From assembly GCA_964035545.1 (NCBI GenBank), contig OZ037771.1, positions 186,001 through 250,000 on the forward strand: 64,000 nt of DNA, read 5' to 3'. The notes beneath the pieces are model-generated. The model made no database searches, was not told where the DNA came from, and saw only the letters and a list, made by a program, of their open reading frames with translations. A program made the translations under genes and the position numbers. Shown in pieces: positions 48,101 through 60,615 of this stretch. Every line of letters begins with the position of its first letter. Position 1 is the first letter of the stretch. The DNA comes from Bugula neritina. Lineage: Eukaryota > Bryozoa > Gymnolaemata > Cheilostomatida > Bugulidae.

Positions 48101-51100
48101 TAAATTGCTTGTAAAGCCTAAACCTTATTATTATATTTTTTGCAAAACTTTGCTAGCCCTGAGTTCTGCAATAATTGTATATAATTAATAGAATATCCGC
48201 TATGCATTGTCATGAATGACTGGCCGTTTCTTACCTCCACATCTTCTCTTGGCGTCCTTTAGAATTATCTCTAGCAATAAACAACCATTTTTTCTTTGCT
48301 TAGAACTAGACTACTGTTTCTACTTGCTAATTTGAAGTGGCCAACAGAGGTATTATTTTCTAATTTCCACAAACAATGGCTCACGGGTGTATTTCCTCAC
48401 CTGACCAAGTCATAGGGATGCTACAAAGTGGTCAGGTTTGTGTCATACTCTAGCTGAGGTTCACTCACCTATGATAATACACTCCAGACATGAAACTGCT
48501 GCAATAATTCTACTAAATTACTATTATTATACACTATATAGCTGTAAAGGTAAAGCATTCAACAATTCCTATCCGTAGGCTTTTCGGTAAACGAGTTACC
48601 TGTAGGTCATTGGTCTGCATCTTGTCTCTCTCAGTCTATAAGCTTGTCTTTCTTAGTCTATAAGCTAGTCTCTCAGTCTATGAGCTTGTCTCTCAGTCTA
48701 TAAGCTGTACAGAGTCCCTAGTTACAGAGTCCCTAGTTACACAAGCCCCTAGTTACATAGTTGGTATGTACTTAGAAACATTATTTCAGTTACCACTAGT
48801 TAAAATTTGACTACCAGTTCCGGAAATAATAAATTCCACAACATAAATGCAACTAAAATTTACATAAATTTGAATATAAATGAGACTGCTGATAGCAAAG
48901 AGAGCAATTCATCTCATTTCTTTCAGTTGTTTCATTTTCCTACAAGGAATGCTCACTGTTGACATGCTTTCATTCCCAGATATCACATTGCTTTGTTATG
49001 GTACCCCTCCATTGTGTAATGTTGTGCCATTCACTATGCCTTCTATTCAGCAAACTTGTCTTTGTCAACTTGAAAGTCTATACTTTAATTTTTTATGTTG
49101 AACCAGATAAAAGGCGGCTCCTAGGGTCCACATCATATTTGTACAGGTTCTAGGATTTCTATGTGAACAGGGTAAGAATAGAAATCAATTATACCAATGT
49201 TATACCAGTTGGCTCTAAAGAAAATATACATTTACTCTTGAAAGTCAGGGACAAAGGTTTCAAGTAGCCCCATAGCCCTGTCCATTTCATTTCTTTATTC
49301 AACTATTAGTTTGTTGACCCTTTGAGAAGGTGAGGTATTTAACCACTAGCCATTTCATTTTACTGGCCAAATAATTGCTAACTAGCCTCTCTGAATAATA
49401 AAGATGGGACATTTCTCTAACTTCCATTCAGTTCAACTTTCTACTGACCAGCACTTGAGGTATTCGGCTGCATGCATAGCAACTCAAGCTAGACTATTTT
49501 ATTACCTCCATTCCAGTATAATAACTTGACCAAGAAGGAAAACATAAATTCGGAGTTGTTGTATAAATGTAACAAGAAAAGATGACTCCTAAGTTCATCT
49601 AGCAATCTTCAATTCAAAAATTGGTGCAAACTTTGTAATTTGAACAATGATCAATATATTAAACACTAGGTGCCATAGCTACCATGTGAATCAGATATGT
49701 AATAGTGACTTGGAAATAAAATAATAATATTGAAGAGGCTGTCTGGTGGGACCTTTTGAAGGTAAATTTGAATTAATCTACAGAGTATAGAGTATATAGG
49801 GTGACGCCCAGGGAGAAAGTGTTTGAAGAGCTATTTGTTAGAGGCTAAAGCCAAGACTGTTTGTCTTTTAGCTAATGTGTGTGCAAGCATATAATATAGC
49901 TTATGAAGGGGTTTGAAGGGAGAATAATGGTGTGTGATGTATATTAGTGGGGCTTCAAGTTTCTACTTAACTGGTTAGAATATTTGTTGTAAGCACTCAG
50001 CCTCTGATTACGTGACAAGTATTGTGAAGAACTTAAAAGCTTTATTCAAAGTGGTACTTGAAGGTCTTTGAATTAGTTTAAGCATGCATTATTTGCACTT
50101 TTATACGCTGTGCATTGCTGTGTGTTGTTTGGATAACTTACCTAATTAATTTGTTTTATTTTTCAATAACATGTTGCATGTTTTTAAACTGCAGTTCTTG
50201 TTGCAATAACTGAATTTCTTAGAATAAGCAGCACATTGAAATTGTCTACAAAACTGGGAAGTTACCGAAAGCTATTCTATTACTGCTAACCTGCATTATT
50301 GAGTCAATCTATAAAATTACCTTGGCTTGGCTTGCTTCATGCCTCATATAAAGAAGTTATTTTCCTTATAGCGAGTTGACTGGGTATGAGAGTTGCCTTC
50401 TCATTATATAATGATTCTCCCATCTCTTTGAGTCTTAATGCAGATCCTTAATTATTAGCTAAAATTTTATCTCTAAGCCAGTGACTTCTGATAAAAAAGG
50501 AAAAGCTTGAGTTCTTTTACTTCTTTCAATACATTAACTTAAAATACTTTGGCTTGCCAACACTTCTTTATATTATTGTATTTTAATTCAAGTTAATGAC
50601 TTTTTACTAGTATAAGCTATAATACTGTATGTAGAGAATGTTTGTATGTAACTGAACAGTATATTTTATATGACTATGATAGAATGTGATTTAATATGTT
50701 ATAATATACTACTAATATATTATAAATTGTAACAATTTGTGATACAACACAGGTAAAACCTATAATATACCATATAATACATATACCATTTAATACATAT
50801 AATATATATAACATATAATAGAATACATATAACCTATAATATATATAACATCTAATGTAATACATATACCATATAATACATACAACTTTTAACTTATAAT
50901 ATAATACATATAACCTATAATATAATTTACATATTATAATCTATTACATAGTCAAATACCAATTTACACCATAAATACATTTTATAACAAATAACTTTAA
51001 TTAATTCAGTGTTGTTTTGGTAAGTAATAAGAAAAACATTTTATTTCATGGTTTGTGGGTGAGCCCTGTGATTCTCTCTCATCCGGTATATTATGTAAAT

Positions 51101-51365
51101 ATCTCTTGTTGACAATGTTGGAGTGAATGTACAATGGTATGTTCAAATTGCATCATCTTCCGAGATTCATGGTTGGGTGATTTGGATCAGGTCTATATTT
51201 ATAGCAGACGTAATCCTCAACCAGGGAATAACTGAGATAATTGGTGCAATAAAAGCATTGGCTGTATTCTGATAAATCTCAGAATGAAGTTAGCTCGTTA
51301 GTGAGTCAGTAGCGTATAGCTTATCTCTGTGTCAGTGTAGGGCAGCATTACCTGCATACAACCAT
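42131..51365. other. Gene-poor intergenic region between PELP1 and the SLC6 gene
   Basis: No conserved protein was recognised in 9.2 kb. It contains a 21-bp repeat of CTATCCACCACTAGTACCCC type (about 42957–43065, five copies), two short perfect hairpins at 43546–43563 and 43600–43630, an irregular ACTCAGTA repeat (44530–44765), a 30-bp repeat (46765–46945) and a short TCTCAGTCTATAAGCT repeat (48620–48710). A possible alternative first exon for the transporter lies at 46684–46728. Otherwise it is AT-rich unique sequence. Confidence 0.5.
46684..46728 (+). other. Candidate alternative first exon of the SLC6 gene
   Basis: ATG followed by 14 codons (MEKSTEVLAQSNGSL) ends in TTG|GTAAGT, a strong donor, in phase 0. 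The transporter exon 2 also begins in phase 0, so this could splice in frame and replace the N-terminal tail encoded by 51471–51527. There is no independent support. Confidence 0.25.
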
Positions 51366-51466
51366 ACCATCTAGTCATATATATTACAGTCATATATATT
51401 ACAATCGTATATAGTCATCTAGTCATATATAGTCATCTAGTCATATATAGTCATCTAGTCATAAAT
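51366..51466. repeat. 18-bp repeat before the SLC6 start codon
   Basis: About five copies of ATATAGTCATCTAGTCAT and variants end 4 bases before the predicted start codon, so they are probably in the 5′UTR or proximal promoter. Confidence 0.85.
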
Positions 51467-51470
51467 CAGC

Positions 51471-54400
51471 ATGTCTGCTGAGGAACCTTCTAATTCATCT
51501 CCTCTCCTCGTGGACTCTGCAAAAGTGGTAACTTTATAGTTTATACTATTTATTTTATTTATGGGCTTTATTCAGGTGTTGCTACTGCTACTTTAGTATT
51601 TCCAGTGTTACTGTAATCCTAAAATTATTGTTATCATATATGTGAAATACTGTCCCTATAGGACGTAGAGCGTCTCCCCCCTAAGGGTCCCGTGGATTCC
51701 AACTCAGATGCCAGCTCTGAAGTAGAGGCCAGAGGTAACTGGGGAGGGAAGGTAGAGTTTCTGCTCTCCTGTGTTGGCTACGCTGTTGGGTTGGGGAATG
51801 TGTGGAGGTTCCCCTACTTAGCCTACAGGAATGGCGGAGGTGAGTCTATAGTATTCTGCAGCTGATGGCATTATTTTCTCTTACATCTGTGGTCTGTCTG
51901 AGGGTTGTAATCCACCACTGCACCACCGTGGTATGTCTTTTGAGAGGTAGTAATCCACCACTGCACGACACTGCACTGAGTTAAGTTGATGGATGTGTTA
52001 AGTTTATTGCTCTTGACTCTCTTGTCTTTGGAATGCCTCCACTTCTCATGCTGGCCTCAGTTCATTAGCTTATCTTGGTTAGAGAGGGCAGGGGTGAGTG
52101 CCCTGTCTTTATCTTCTTACACATGTCCAGCCCTCTCTTCAGTGCTCTTCAGTTCCAGTACATTACCCTCTGTCCTCAACAGGGTCATTACTTCTTGTGT
52201 ATCTCTCTCACCTCATATTACCTTCTATCTGTGTAGTATATTACCTTCTATCTGTGTAGTATATTACCTTCTATCTGTGTAGTATATTACCTTCTATCTG
52301 TGTAGTATATTACCTTCTATCTGTGTAGTATATTACCTCCTATTTGTGTATTATATTACCTTCTATCTGTGTAGTATATTACCTTCTACCTGTGTAGTAT
52401 ATTACCTTCTATCTGTGTAGTATATTACCTCCTATCTGTGTATTATATTGCCTTCTATCTGTGTAGTATATTACCTCCTATCTGTGTAGTATATTACCTC
52501 CTATCTGTGTATTATATTGCCTTCTATCTGTGTAGTATATTACCTCCTAGCTGTGCAGTATATTACCTTCTATCTGTGTAGTATATTACCTTCTATCTGT
52601 GTAGTATATTACCTTCTAGCTGTGTAGTATATTACCTCCTAGCTGTATAGTATATTACCTCCTAGCTGTGTAGTATATTACCTCCTAGCTGTATAATATA
52701 TTACCTTCTATCTGTGTAGTATATTACCTTCTATCTGTGTAGTATATTACCTCCTAGCTGTAATGTGTAGGTATTTTAAAATTTTGTGACAGTAACTTGT
52801 TGAAATATTATACCGCATTGTATAATGTTATGTAATACTATACAGGAGCCTTCCTCATACCCTATGTCATCATGTTACTCATATGTGGTGTCCCCCTCTT
52901 CTTCATGGAGCTGGCGTTTGGACAGTTTGCCTCTCTGGGGCCCATCAGCATGTGGAGGGCAGTTCCTCTATTCCAAGGTTTGTCATGTTAACCCTTCATA
53001 CACAGGCACTTCATGCTTACCCAACTGTATATACAGATAATAACTGTGTAGGCTATCTATACAGTTATATAAATATGTAATATAATATATAAATAAATAA
53101 TTCACAAGCCTTAGTGAACCTTTCATACAAGTGGTATTTTAATTAAAAATACGCATTGTGACAGAAGCCCTTGTAAGCTAATGTAATGCACAGTGATGTT
53201 CATATCTAATTCATATTCATCCACTTGACTTGCCATTCCACTTAATGGAGAAAATAGTTTTTATTTATTTGGCTGGAATTTATGTAGACATTCTCATTAT
53301 TAGACTAGAATCTGATTGTCATGGAATTGTGTTTCATAAAACTATTTGGCAATGTTTCATGTCATAACGCAAAAAATAAGTTGAGCAACAGGCGATATTT
53401 GGGGCAATTTATTTGTGCAACCAAATAGTTTTGGCATTGCTTCTATGCTATTGTATTAGAGTAAGTAGGGTAAGTGTAATATAATGTACATAGAGTATAG
53501 TAGAGTAAGTGTAATATACAGATAGTATAGTAGAGTAAGTGTAATATACAGATAGTATAGTAGAGTAAGTGTAATATACAAATAGTATAGTAGAGTAAGT
53601 GTAATATACAGATAGTATAGTAGAGTAAGTGTAATATACAGATAGTATAGTAGAGTAAGTGTAATATACAGATAGTATAGTAGAGTAAGTGTAATATACA
53701 GATAGTATAGTAGAGTAAGTGTAATATACAGATAGTATAGTAGAGTAAGTGTAATATACAGATAGTGTAGTAAGTAGTAGATAGAGTACAGAATAGAATA
53801 GAATACAGAATGCAATACTGACTGACATTTAGCCTACAGCCAAGCAAAGATCAATAAATAGTATATATTTATTATTCATCGAAGCTTAATTATGGAAAAT
53901 TCCCAACTGCTGACGTCACATGGCTGTTATATTTATGCACCAACAAGTAGTGGGTGTGTTTATGTGCTTAGAGATGGATGTGGCAATGTAAGGCAGCCTT
54001 TCTCGTAAACATATGCCTAATATGGCAGCATTCCTCGCTGCCATAATAAGATTACATGGAATTGTTGTATTTATTGTACATCTCATTCACAATACTGACC
54101 TTATACTGAGTCAAGGTCTGACACCTCTACCAGCTGACCTACACTACTAACTCTATATCCAACACACAACAGTATAAGTTTATATTATCTCTCTCTCTCC
54201 AGGTGTCGGGTGGGGTATGCTTGTCGTATCCTTCATGGTCGGTATCTACTACAATATGATCATCTCGTGGACTCTCTACTACTTCTTTGCCTCAATGACT
54301 AAGAACCTACCCTGGGAGACGTGCGAGGCGGCGTATAACACCCCCCTGTGTGCCAGCATCAGGGGTCAGGCTGCGGGCAGCAACCAGACTTTGGTACACC

Positions 54401-57400
54401 AGTTCGTGTCATCTCAGGCTACAAACTACACGGTGACTGGCCTCAACAGCTCCTACCTCAACCAGACCTGGGTTATGTATGGGAGTTACATTGGCACTCA
54501 GATGGAGGACTACAATGTTACTTGTGTGAAGGAGTCTTCCCTCGACACTGTTAGCTGTACACTCACGAGCTACCCCCTGAAAGATCTCTGTACGTCTCTC
54601 TGTTATATAATGTACTCTCACTATGTACTCTCACTACGTACTCTCACTATGTACTCTCACTATGTACTCTCACTATGTACTCTCACTATGTACTCTCACT
54701 ATGTACTCTCACTATGTACTCTCACTGTGTACTCTCACTGTGTACTCTCACTATGTACTCTCACTATGTACTCTCACTATATACTCTCACTCTGTACTCT
54801 CACTATGTACTCTCACTATATACTCACTCTGATATGGTTGTAGGGCATTATGGGGTTCAACTTGTCTCACCAGCAGAAGAATACTGGGAGTAAGTTACTA
54901 TACTATACTATACTATACTAATTAGTACACATGTACAGTATATGCTACCTGTGTGAATATTATAGTAACTATACTATACAGTATACACATGTATCTTGTG
55001 ATATTGCTAGTCGGGGAGTGCTGAGAAGGTCAGAGAGTATAAATGAGTCGGGCACCGTCCTCTGGGATCACGCTCTTTGTCTCCTCCTCGCTTGGATCAT
55101 CATCTTTGCTTGTCTCATCAAAGGAGTCAAGTCCTCTGGCAAAGTAAGTTGTTTGGGGACACCTTTTCCCCCTCCCCACCTGCTAATACTCTACCAACTA
55201 ATCACAGGCTACTCTGTTACAATTGTATAATATATTATATCATACTCTGTATACACTTTGTGGATGTGCTGTGTGTTTCAGGTAGTATATTTCACGGCCA
55301 CGTTCCCCTACATTGTGCTCACCATTCTGCTGATCAGAGGGGCTCTCCTTGACGGAGCTATTGATGGTATTAAGTTTTATATCCTCCCTCAGTGGGACAG
55401 ACTGGCTGATGCTAAGGTTAGTTCCCTGCCCTAGTCTATTGCTAGTATTATGTAGTATTATATATATTACTATACACACACTATACAGTATCATATATTA
55501 CTATAACACACATACTATTGTATGATATATTACTGTAATATACACATATTATTAAATGATATATTACTGGAATATACAAATATTATTATATGATATATTA
55601 CTATAATTTTACATATTATATGATATATTACTATAATATACATATTATATGATATATTATATAATATACATATTATATGATATATTATATAATATACATA
55701 TTATATGATATATTACTATAATTTTACATATTATATGATATATTACTATAATATACATATTATATGATATATTACTATAATATACATATTATATGATATA
55801 TTACTATAATTTTACATATTATATGATATATTACTATAATTTTACATATTATATGATATATTACTATAATATACATATTATATGATATATTACTATAATA
55901 TACATATTATATGATATATTACTATAATATACATATTATATGATATATTACTATAATATACATATTATATGATATATTACTATAATATACATATTATATG
56001 ATATATCATATAATATACATATTATATGATATATTACTCATGCTGCAGGTATGGAAAGACGCTGCTACTCAGATCTTTTACTCTCTCGGTGTTGGCTTCG
56101 GAGGTCTCCACGTCATGTCAAGTTACAATAAGTTCCACAACAACTGCTTGCAGTACGTCATATTCTACCCTATACTCAGTATTACTACTATTCAACAGTA
56201 TCAATAGTCTTACACTATTTAGTAATTAATATGGAGTTAGACAGGTTATGTGATGTACATGAGATATTATCTTGTAGAGATGCTATACTGGTTGCCCTCA
56301 TTAACTGCTGTACTAGCGTCTACGCCGGCTTTGCTATTTTCTCTATGATAGGATTTCTAGCTTCAAATACGGGTGTTTCTGTGGCAGACGCAGCTACCGA
56401 TGGTATGTTGTAATATATACGTATATGTAATATACTGACTATACAGTATGTTGTAATATATACGTATGTGTAATATGCTGACTATACAGTATGTTGTAAT
56501 ATATACGTATATGTAATATACTGACTATACAGTATGTTGTAATATATACATACATATAATATACTGACTATACAGTATGTTGTAATATATACGTACATAT
56601 AATATACTGACTATACAGTATGTTGTAATATATACGTATATGTAATATACTGACTATACAGTATGTTGTAATATATACGTATGTGTAATATGCTGACTAT
56701 ACAGTATGTTGTAATATATACGTATATGTAATATACTGACTATACAGTATGTTGTAATATATACATACATATAATATACTGACTATACAGTATGTTGTAA
56801 TATATACGTACATATAATATAGTGACTATACAGTATGTTGTAATATATACGTACATATGATGTACTCTTGCAGGTCCTGGTCTGGCGTTTGTCGCCTACC
56901 CTGAAGGAATATCACAGATGCCGGTAGCTCCCCTCTGGGCTATTCTCTTCTTCTTCATGTTGTTCACCTTGGGACTAGACAGTCAGGTGCGAGACTAATA
57001 TCAGTATAAGAGTTGTCTGCTCTCTTGCTAGACTTTGTTCCTGTCACCCTCTGTACTGCCTAGTATACTCACGGAGTTGTCCTCTTTGTAGTTTGCCATG
57101 ATGGAAACCGTCATTAGTGGTCTCACAGACGAGTTCCCTGTACTAGCTGCCGGCAGTTTTAAAATTGGTGCATTCAAATTACCCAGAAAGATTGCTTTCA
57201 CCGCCACTCTGTGCTTCATCATGTTCTTGCTTGGACTTCCTATGACTACTAATGTAAGCAGCTGTGTATTACTACACCATGTAATACTATACCATGTACT
57301 GCTGTACCATGTATTACTACGCCATGTAATACTATACCATGTACTGCTCTACCATGTATTACTACTCTGTATTACTACTCTGTGTATTACTACTCTGTAT

Positions 57401-59412
57401 TACTACTCTGTATTACTACACTGTGTATTACTACACTGTGTATTACTACTCTGTATTACTACACTGTGTATTACTACACCATGTAATACTATACCATGTA
57501 CTGCTATACCATGTATTACTACTCTGTATTACTACTCTGTATTACTACTCTGTGTATTACTACTCTGTATTACTACTCTGTATTACTACACTGTGTATTA
57601 CTACACTGTGTATTACTACTCTGTATTACTACACTGTGTATTACTACACCATGTAATACTATACCATGTACTGCCATACCATGTATTACTACTCTGTATT
57701 CATACACTGTGTATTACTACTCTGTATTACTACACTGTGTATTACTACACTGTGTATTACTACTCTGTATTACTACACCCTGTATTATATCACCATGTCG
57801 CAGCGATGTATAGACTGACTTTCTGTCTGTTTCTAGGGGGGAATCTACTGGTTCCAGATATTAGACTGGTATTCCGCCTCTCACTGCCTCCTCATTATTG
57901 TACTATTCGAGATCATTGGTCTTGCTTATGCTTACGGTAAGTTACTGCTATTACTATGTTATATACTGCTATTACTATATTATATACTGCTACTACTATA
58001 TTATATACTGCTATTACTATATTATATACTGCTATTACTATATTATATACTGCTATTACTATATTATATACTGCTACTACTATATTATATACTGCTACTA
58101 CTATATTATATACTGCTACTACTATATTATATACTGCTATTACTATATTATATACTGATATTACTATATTATATACTGATATTACTATATTATATACTGC
58201 TATTACTATATTATATGCTGCTATTAGTGTATTATATACTGCTACTACTATATTATATACTGCTATTACTGTATTATATACTGCTATTACTATATTATAT
58301 ACTGCTATTACTATATTATATACTGCTACTACTATATTATATACTGCTACTACTATATTATATACTGCTACTACTATATTATATACTGCTATTACTATAT
58401 TATATACTGATATTACTATATTATATACTGATATTACTATATTATATACTGCTATTACTATATTATATACTAATATTACTATATTATATACTGCTATTAC
58501 TATATTATATGCTGCTATTAGTGTATTATATACTGCTACTACTATATTATATACTGCTATTACTATATTATATACTGCTATTACTGTATTATATACTGCT
58601 ACTATACTATGTTATATACTGCTACTACTATATTATATGATTTCTGTGTTGCTAGGCTGGAGAAGATTCCTTGATGATATTGAAATCATGTTGGGTCCTA
58701 AACCGCTTGCTCAGTGGATGTACTTCATAGTGTGCTGGCTTGGTCTTTCTCCACTCGGCATGATGGTAGGTCATATATATACACTTACACTTTCATTAAC
58801 TTATGTACCTATATTTACTATATTTACACTTACAACAATGCACTGTATTTTATAATTCACTTGAAACATATTCCAGTAGCCATAATAATAGCAGTTAGTT
58901 TATAGCATATTAACATATTTCAGTAGCCGTAATAATAGCAGTTGGTTCTTTGTGTTGCAGTTCATCTTAATATTCGCATCTGTTGACTATGAAACTGTGA
59001 GCTACGGTGGAGTTATGTTCCCTAAATGGGCCGAGTCTATTGGCTGGTTGGTGGCTTGTGCCAGCATTATCATGATTCCACTTTGGGCAATTATTGTATA
59101 CTGTCAAAAGTCTACTCACTACCAGGTGAGTACCAAGTCTACACTTTGTTAAAACTGATTGTTGCAGTTATCTTCCTCTGTGATTTCTAACCAATCAGAG
59201 TGAAGCTTGTATTGCATATCTTTACTCTGCTCTTTCAGTACATAAAGCTGGGAATAAATTCTGCTGCCGAGTGGGGACCAGCGCTGCCAGAGGACCGTCT
59301 CGGCACCAAGTATGAGGGGAAGGGTGGTGATGTGGAGCTGCCACCTTATGGAGCCACCAATGTTAATTTTGCTGCTGCCTCTACTGCCGGCATTGACAAC
59401 ACTAAACTCTAA
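51471..59412 (+). CDS. SLC6 Na+/Cl−-dependent amino-acid-type transporter (706 aa)
   Basis: Exons: 51471–51527, 51662–51839, 52846–52977, 54203–54589, 54844–54889, 55011–55143, 55282–55416, 56049–56152, 56278–56402, 56874–56986, 57092–57253, 57837–57936, 58656–58765, 58961–59125, 59239–59412; phases agree. Twelve membrane segments are expected. TM1 has [20 protein letters not shown] with Gly where monoamine carriers have Asp, so an amino-acid-type substrate is likely. The second extracellular loop keeps the Cys pair ([13 protein letters not shown]) and several N-glycosylation sites. TM6 ([14 protein letters not shown] then [10 protein letters not shown]) and TM7 ([10 protein letters not shown]) retain the Gln, Ser, Asn and Ser used for chloride in GAT1. 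TM6 and TM1–TM3 look most like glycine carriers, but the substrate is not settled. The C-terminus NTKL fits a class I PDZ ligand. Confidence 0.95.
52215..52762. repeat. 23-bp minisatellite, SLC6 intron 2
   Basis: About 24 copies of a 23-bp unit containing TATTACCTTCTATCTGTGTA. Confidence 0.95.
53465..53775. repeat. 30-bp minisatellite, SLC6 intron 3
   Basis: About ten almost identical units containing AGTAAGTGTAATATACAG; three antisense frames are open through it because 30 is divisible by 3. Confidence 0.95.
54607..54832. repeat. 13-bp minisatellite, SLC6 intron 4
   Basis: About 17 copies of TACTCTCACTATG fill the intron. Confidence 0.95.
55480..56040. repeat. About 28-bp AT-rich minisatellite, SLC6 intron 7
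   Basis: About 20 units containing ATATGATATATTACTATAAT and a TACATATT or TTTACATATT spacer run to the acceptor of exon 8. Confidence 0.93.
56402..56868. repeat. 43-bp minisatellite starting at the donor, SLC6 intron 9
   Basis: About ten copies of a 43-bp unit beginning GTATGTTGTAATATATAC. The first copy starts at the exon 9 donor (GATG|GTATGTTG), and later copies repeat it as CAGTATGTTG. Confidence 0.95.
57260..57795. repeat. TATTACTACTCTG-type minisatellite, SLC6 intron 11
   Basis: About 40 units of 11–13 bp (TATTACTACTCTG, TATTACTACACTG, AATACTATACCATG) with higher-order duplicated blocks. Confidence 0.93.
57945..58640. repeat. 21-bp minisatellite, SLC6 intron 12
   Basis: About 33 copies of a 21-bp unit containing TATTATATACTGCTATTAC; a block of about 12 units is duplicated. 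Confidence 0.95.
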
Positions 59413-59735
59413 CATGACCCTCACTTGACACTGTATATACTTATAGTACCACTATTACTACTATCTTATGTTTTATCTACCTAATACTGTTTGCTATTTT
59501 ATATTCTTTTATTACATTTTATAATTTTCTGATACAGACATTCTCTCAAATCTCAAACTTATGTTTCATTTTGCAGTTATACATGCATATGATAAAATTA
59601 GTAACAAAAATATTTGTACGTCATCTTTGCATCTTTCCTTTTAATCCCTAATTTTTACTTCATTTTTGTAAGATATCATCCAATCTTAACATAAAGTCTT
59701 CTTATATTTTTATAGCATATTAAAAACTAGTGTTA

Positions 59736-59741
59736 AATAAA
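59736..59741 (+). terminator. Polyadenylation signal of the SLC6 gene
   Basis: AATAAA lies 324 bp after the stop codon at 59412. Confidence 0.5.
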
Positions 59742-60133
59742 ACTACTAACCCTTTGTTACTACTACATCTATACTGTCAAATCATCTAGTAGTATTCAGT
59801 AACTCAAATTTCTTTGATTGTGTAGACCACAGGTATCTGCTTACCTCAACTAAGCAGCTAGCTGCACTTGAAAGAGTTTTACTGTTACTTGAAAGCTAAC
59901 ATAATATATGCTTTTTCAATTTTTAATTTGCTATTTCTCATATCTTATATGTTCTCAACATCAATATTTATTTCTCTTTCAAATGGGAATAAAGTGTTTG
60001 AAATAACTGAGTTATATTGTTGCCTTCACTTTCATCTAGTTTCTTTGTATTATAACTTTCTATCAACAAGCCCTTCCAGGGTGGTCCTAGCTTGCACAAA
60101 GCTATTTAGTGATAGGCTAATAGCTATCGCTTA

Positions 60134-60219
60134 GGCCCCGCCCACTTAACACTCTGCTTGTCTGCTGCAAAGGCATTAGCAGAAGGACAAAAGACGCGTG
60201 AGGCAAGGCGAAGGTAATG
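60134..60219 (+). promoter_or_regulatory. Candidate promoter and ATG-only first exon interrupted by a retrotransposon
   Basis: A GC box (GGCCCCGCCC, 60134–60143) in otherwise AT-rich DNA is followed by purine-rich, CpG-bearing sequence and then GGTAATG|GTAAGATCT, a start codon (60217–60219) directly joined to a strong donor. Ribosomal-protein genes often have this layout. The retrotransposon starts about 80 bp further on, so the rest of such a gene would lie beyond the window. Speculative. Confidence 0.3.
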
Positions 60220-60299
60220 GTAAGATCTAAATTCTAAATGCTATAAATTTTGTATAATTTTTAAAAGAATTTACAGTACTGTTGTGTTCTTGTTATTTA

Positions 60300-60587
60300 T
60301 GTTAAACAAGAGTAAACAGTAAGATTAAGCACGTATAAGTAAGATTGGCTGTAGAGTAGAATGTATGACTGTATTGTATTGAAGCTAACAAGTAACTGAC
60401 ATAAAAATACATGTAGATAAACAGTGACAGAATAACAACTGGCTTGTATATTGATATGGCAAAAACTGTATATAATGAGTTTAAACAAATAGACATTAGA
60501 ATAAAAAAGTAACCGAGCACATAAAATGTGGTATGTCATAATATGCATCTATGTGGTGTATTGACAAGGCTAGTTCAATACATAGCA
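60300..60587 (-). mobile_element. Probable 3′ LTR of the Ty3/gypsy element
   Basis: On the minus strand the segment begins TGCTATGTATTG directly after a purine-rich tract and ends TTGTTTAACA, the usual TG...CA arrangement; a TATATA motif lies about 115 bp in. The inner edge is well supported by the purine tract; the outer edge (60300) is a guess, with 60218 as an alternative, because the partner LTR is outside the window. Confidence 0.5.
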
Positions 60588-60599
60588 CTCCTCCCTCAC
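60588..60599 (-). other. Polypurine tract of the LTR element
   Basis: On the minus strand GTGAGGGAGGAG directly precedes the presumed LTR, about 20–30 bases after the last stop codon: the expected plus-strand priming site of a retrotransposon. Confidence 0.65.
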
Positions 60600-60615
60600 A
60601 ATTTAGACTTAAGAG

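Noticed and set aside
53443-53847. Three antisense frames of about 120–134 codons
   Set aside because: 30-bp intron array open in every antisense phase.
3955-58655. CRISPR array
   Set aside because: Repeats are contiguous with no unique spacers, lie inside eukaryotic introns, and no cas gene is present.
57898-58855. Long frames rich in Tyr, Leu, Ile and Thr resembling membrane proteins
   Set aside because: Translation of the 21-bp TATTATATACTGC array in SLC6 intron 12; the apparent hydrophobicity comes from AT-rich codons.
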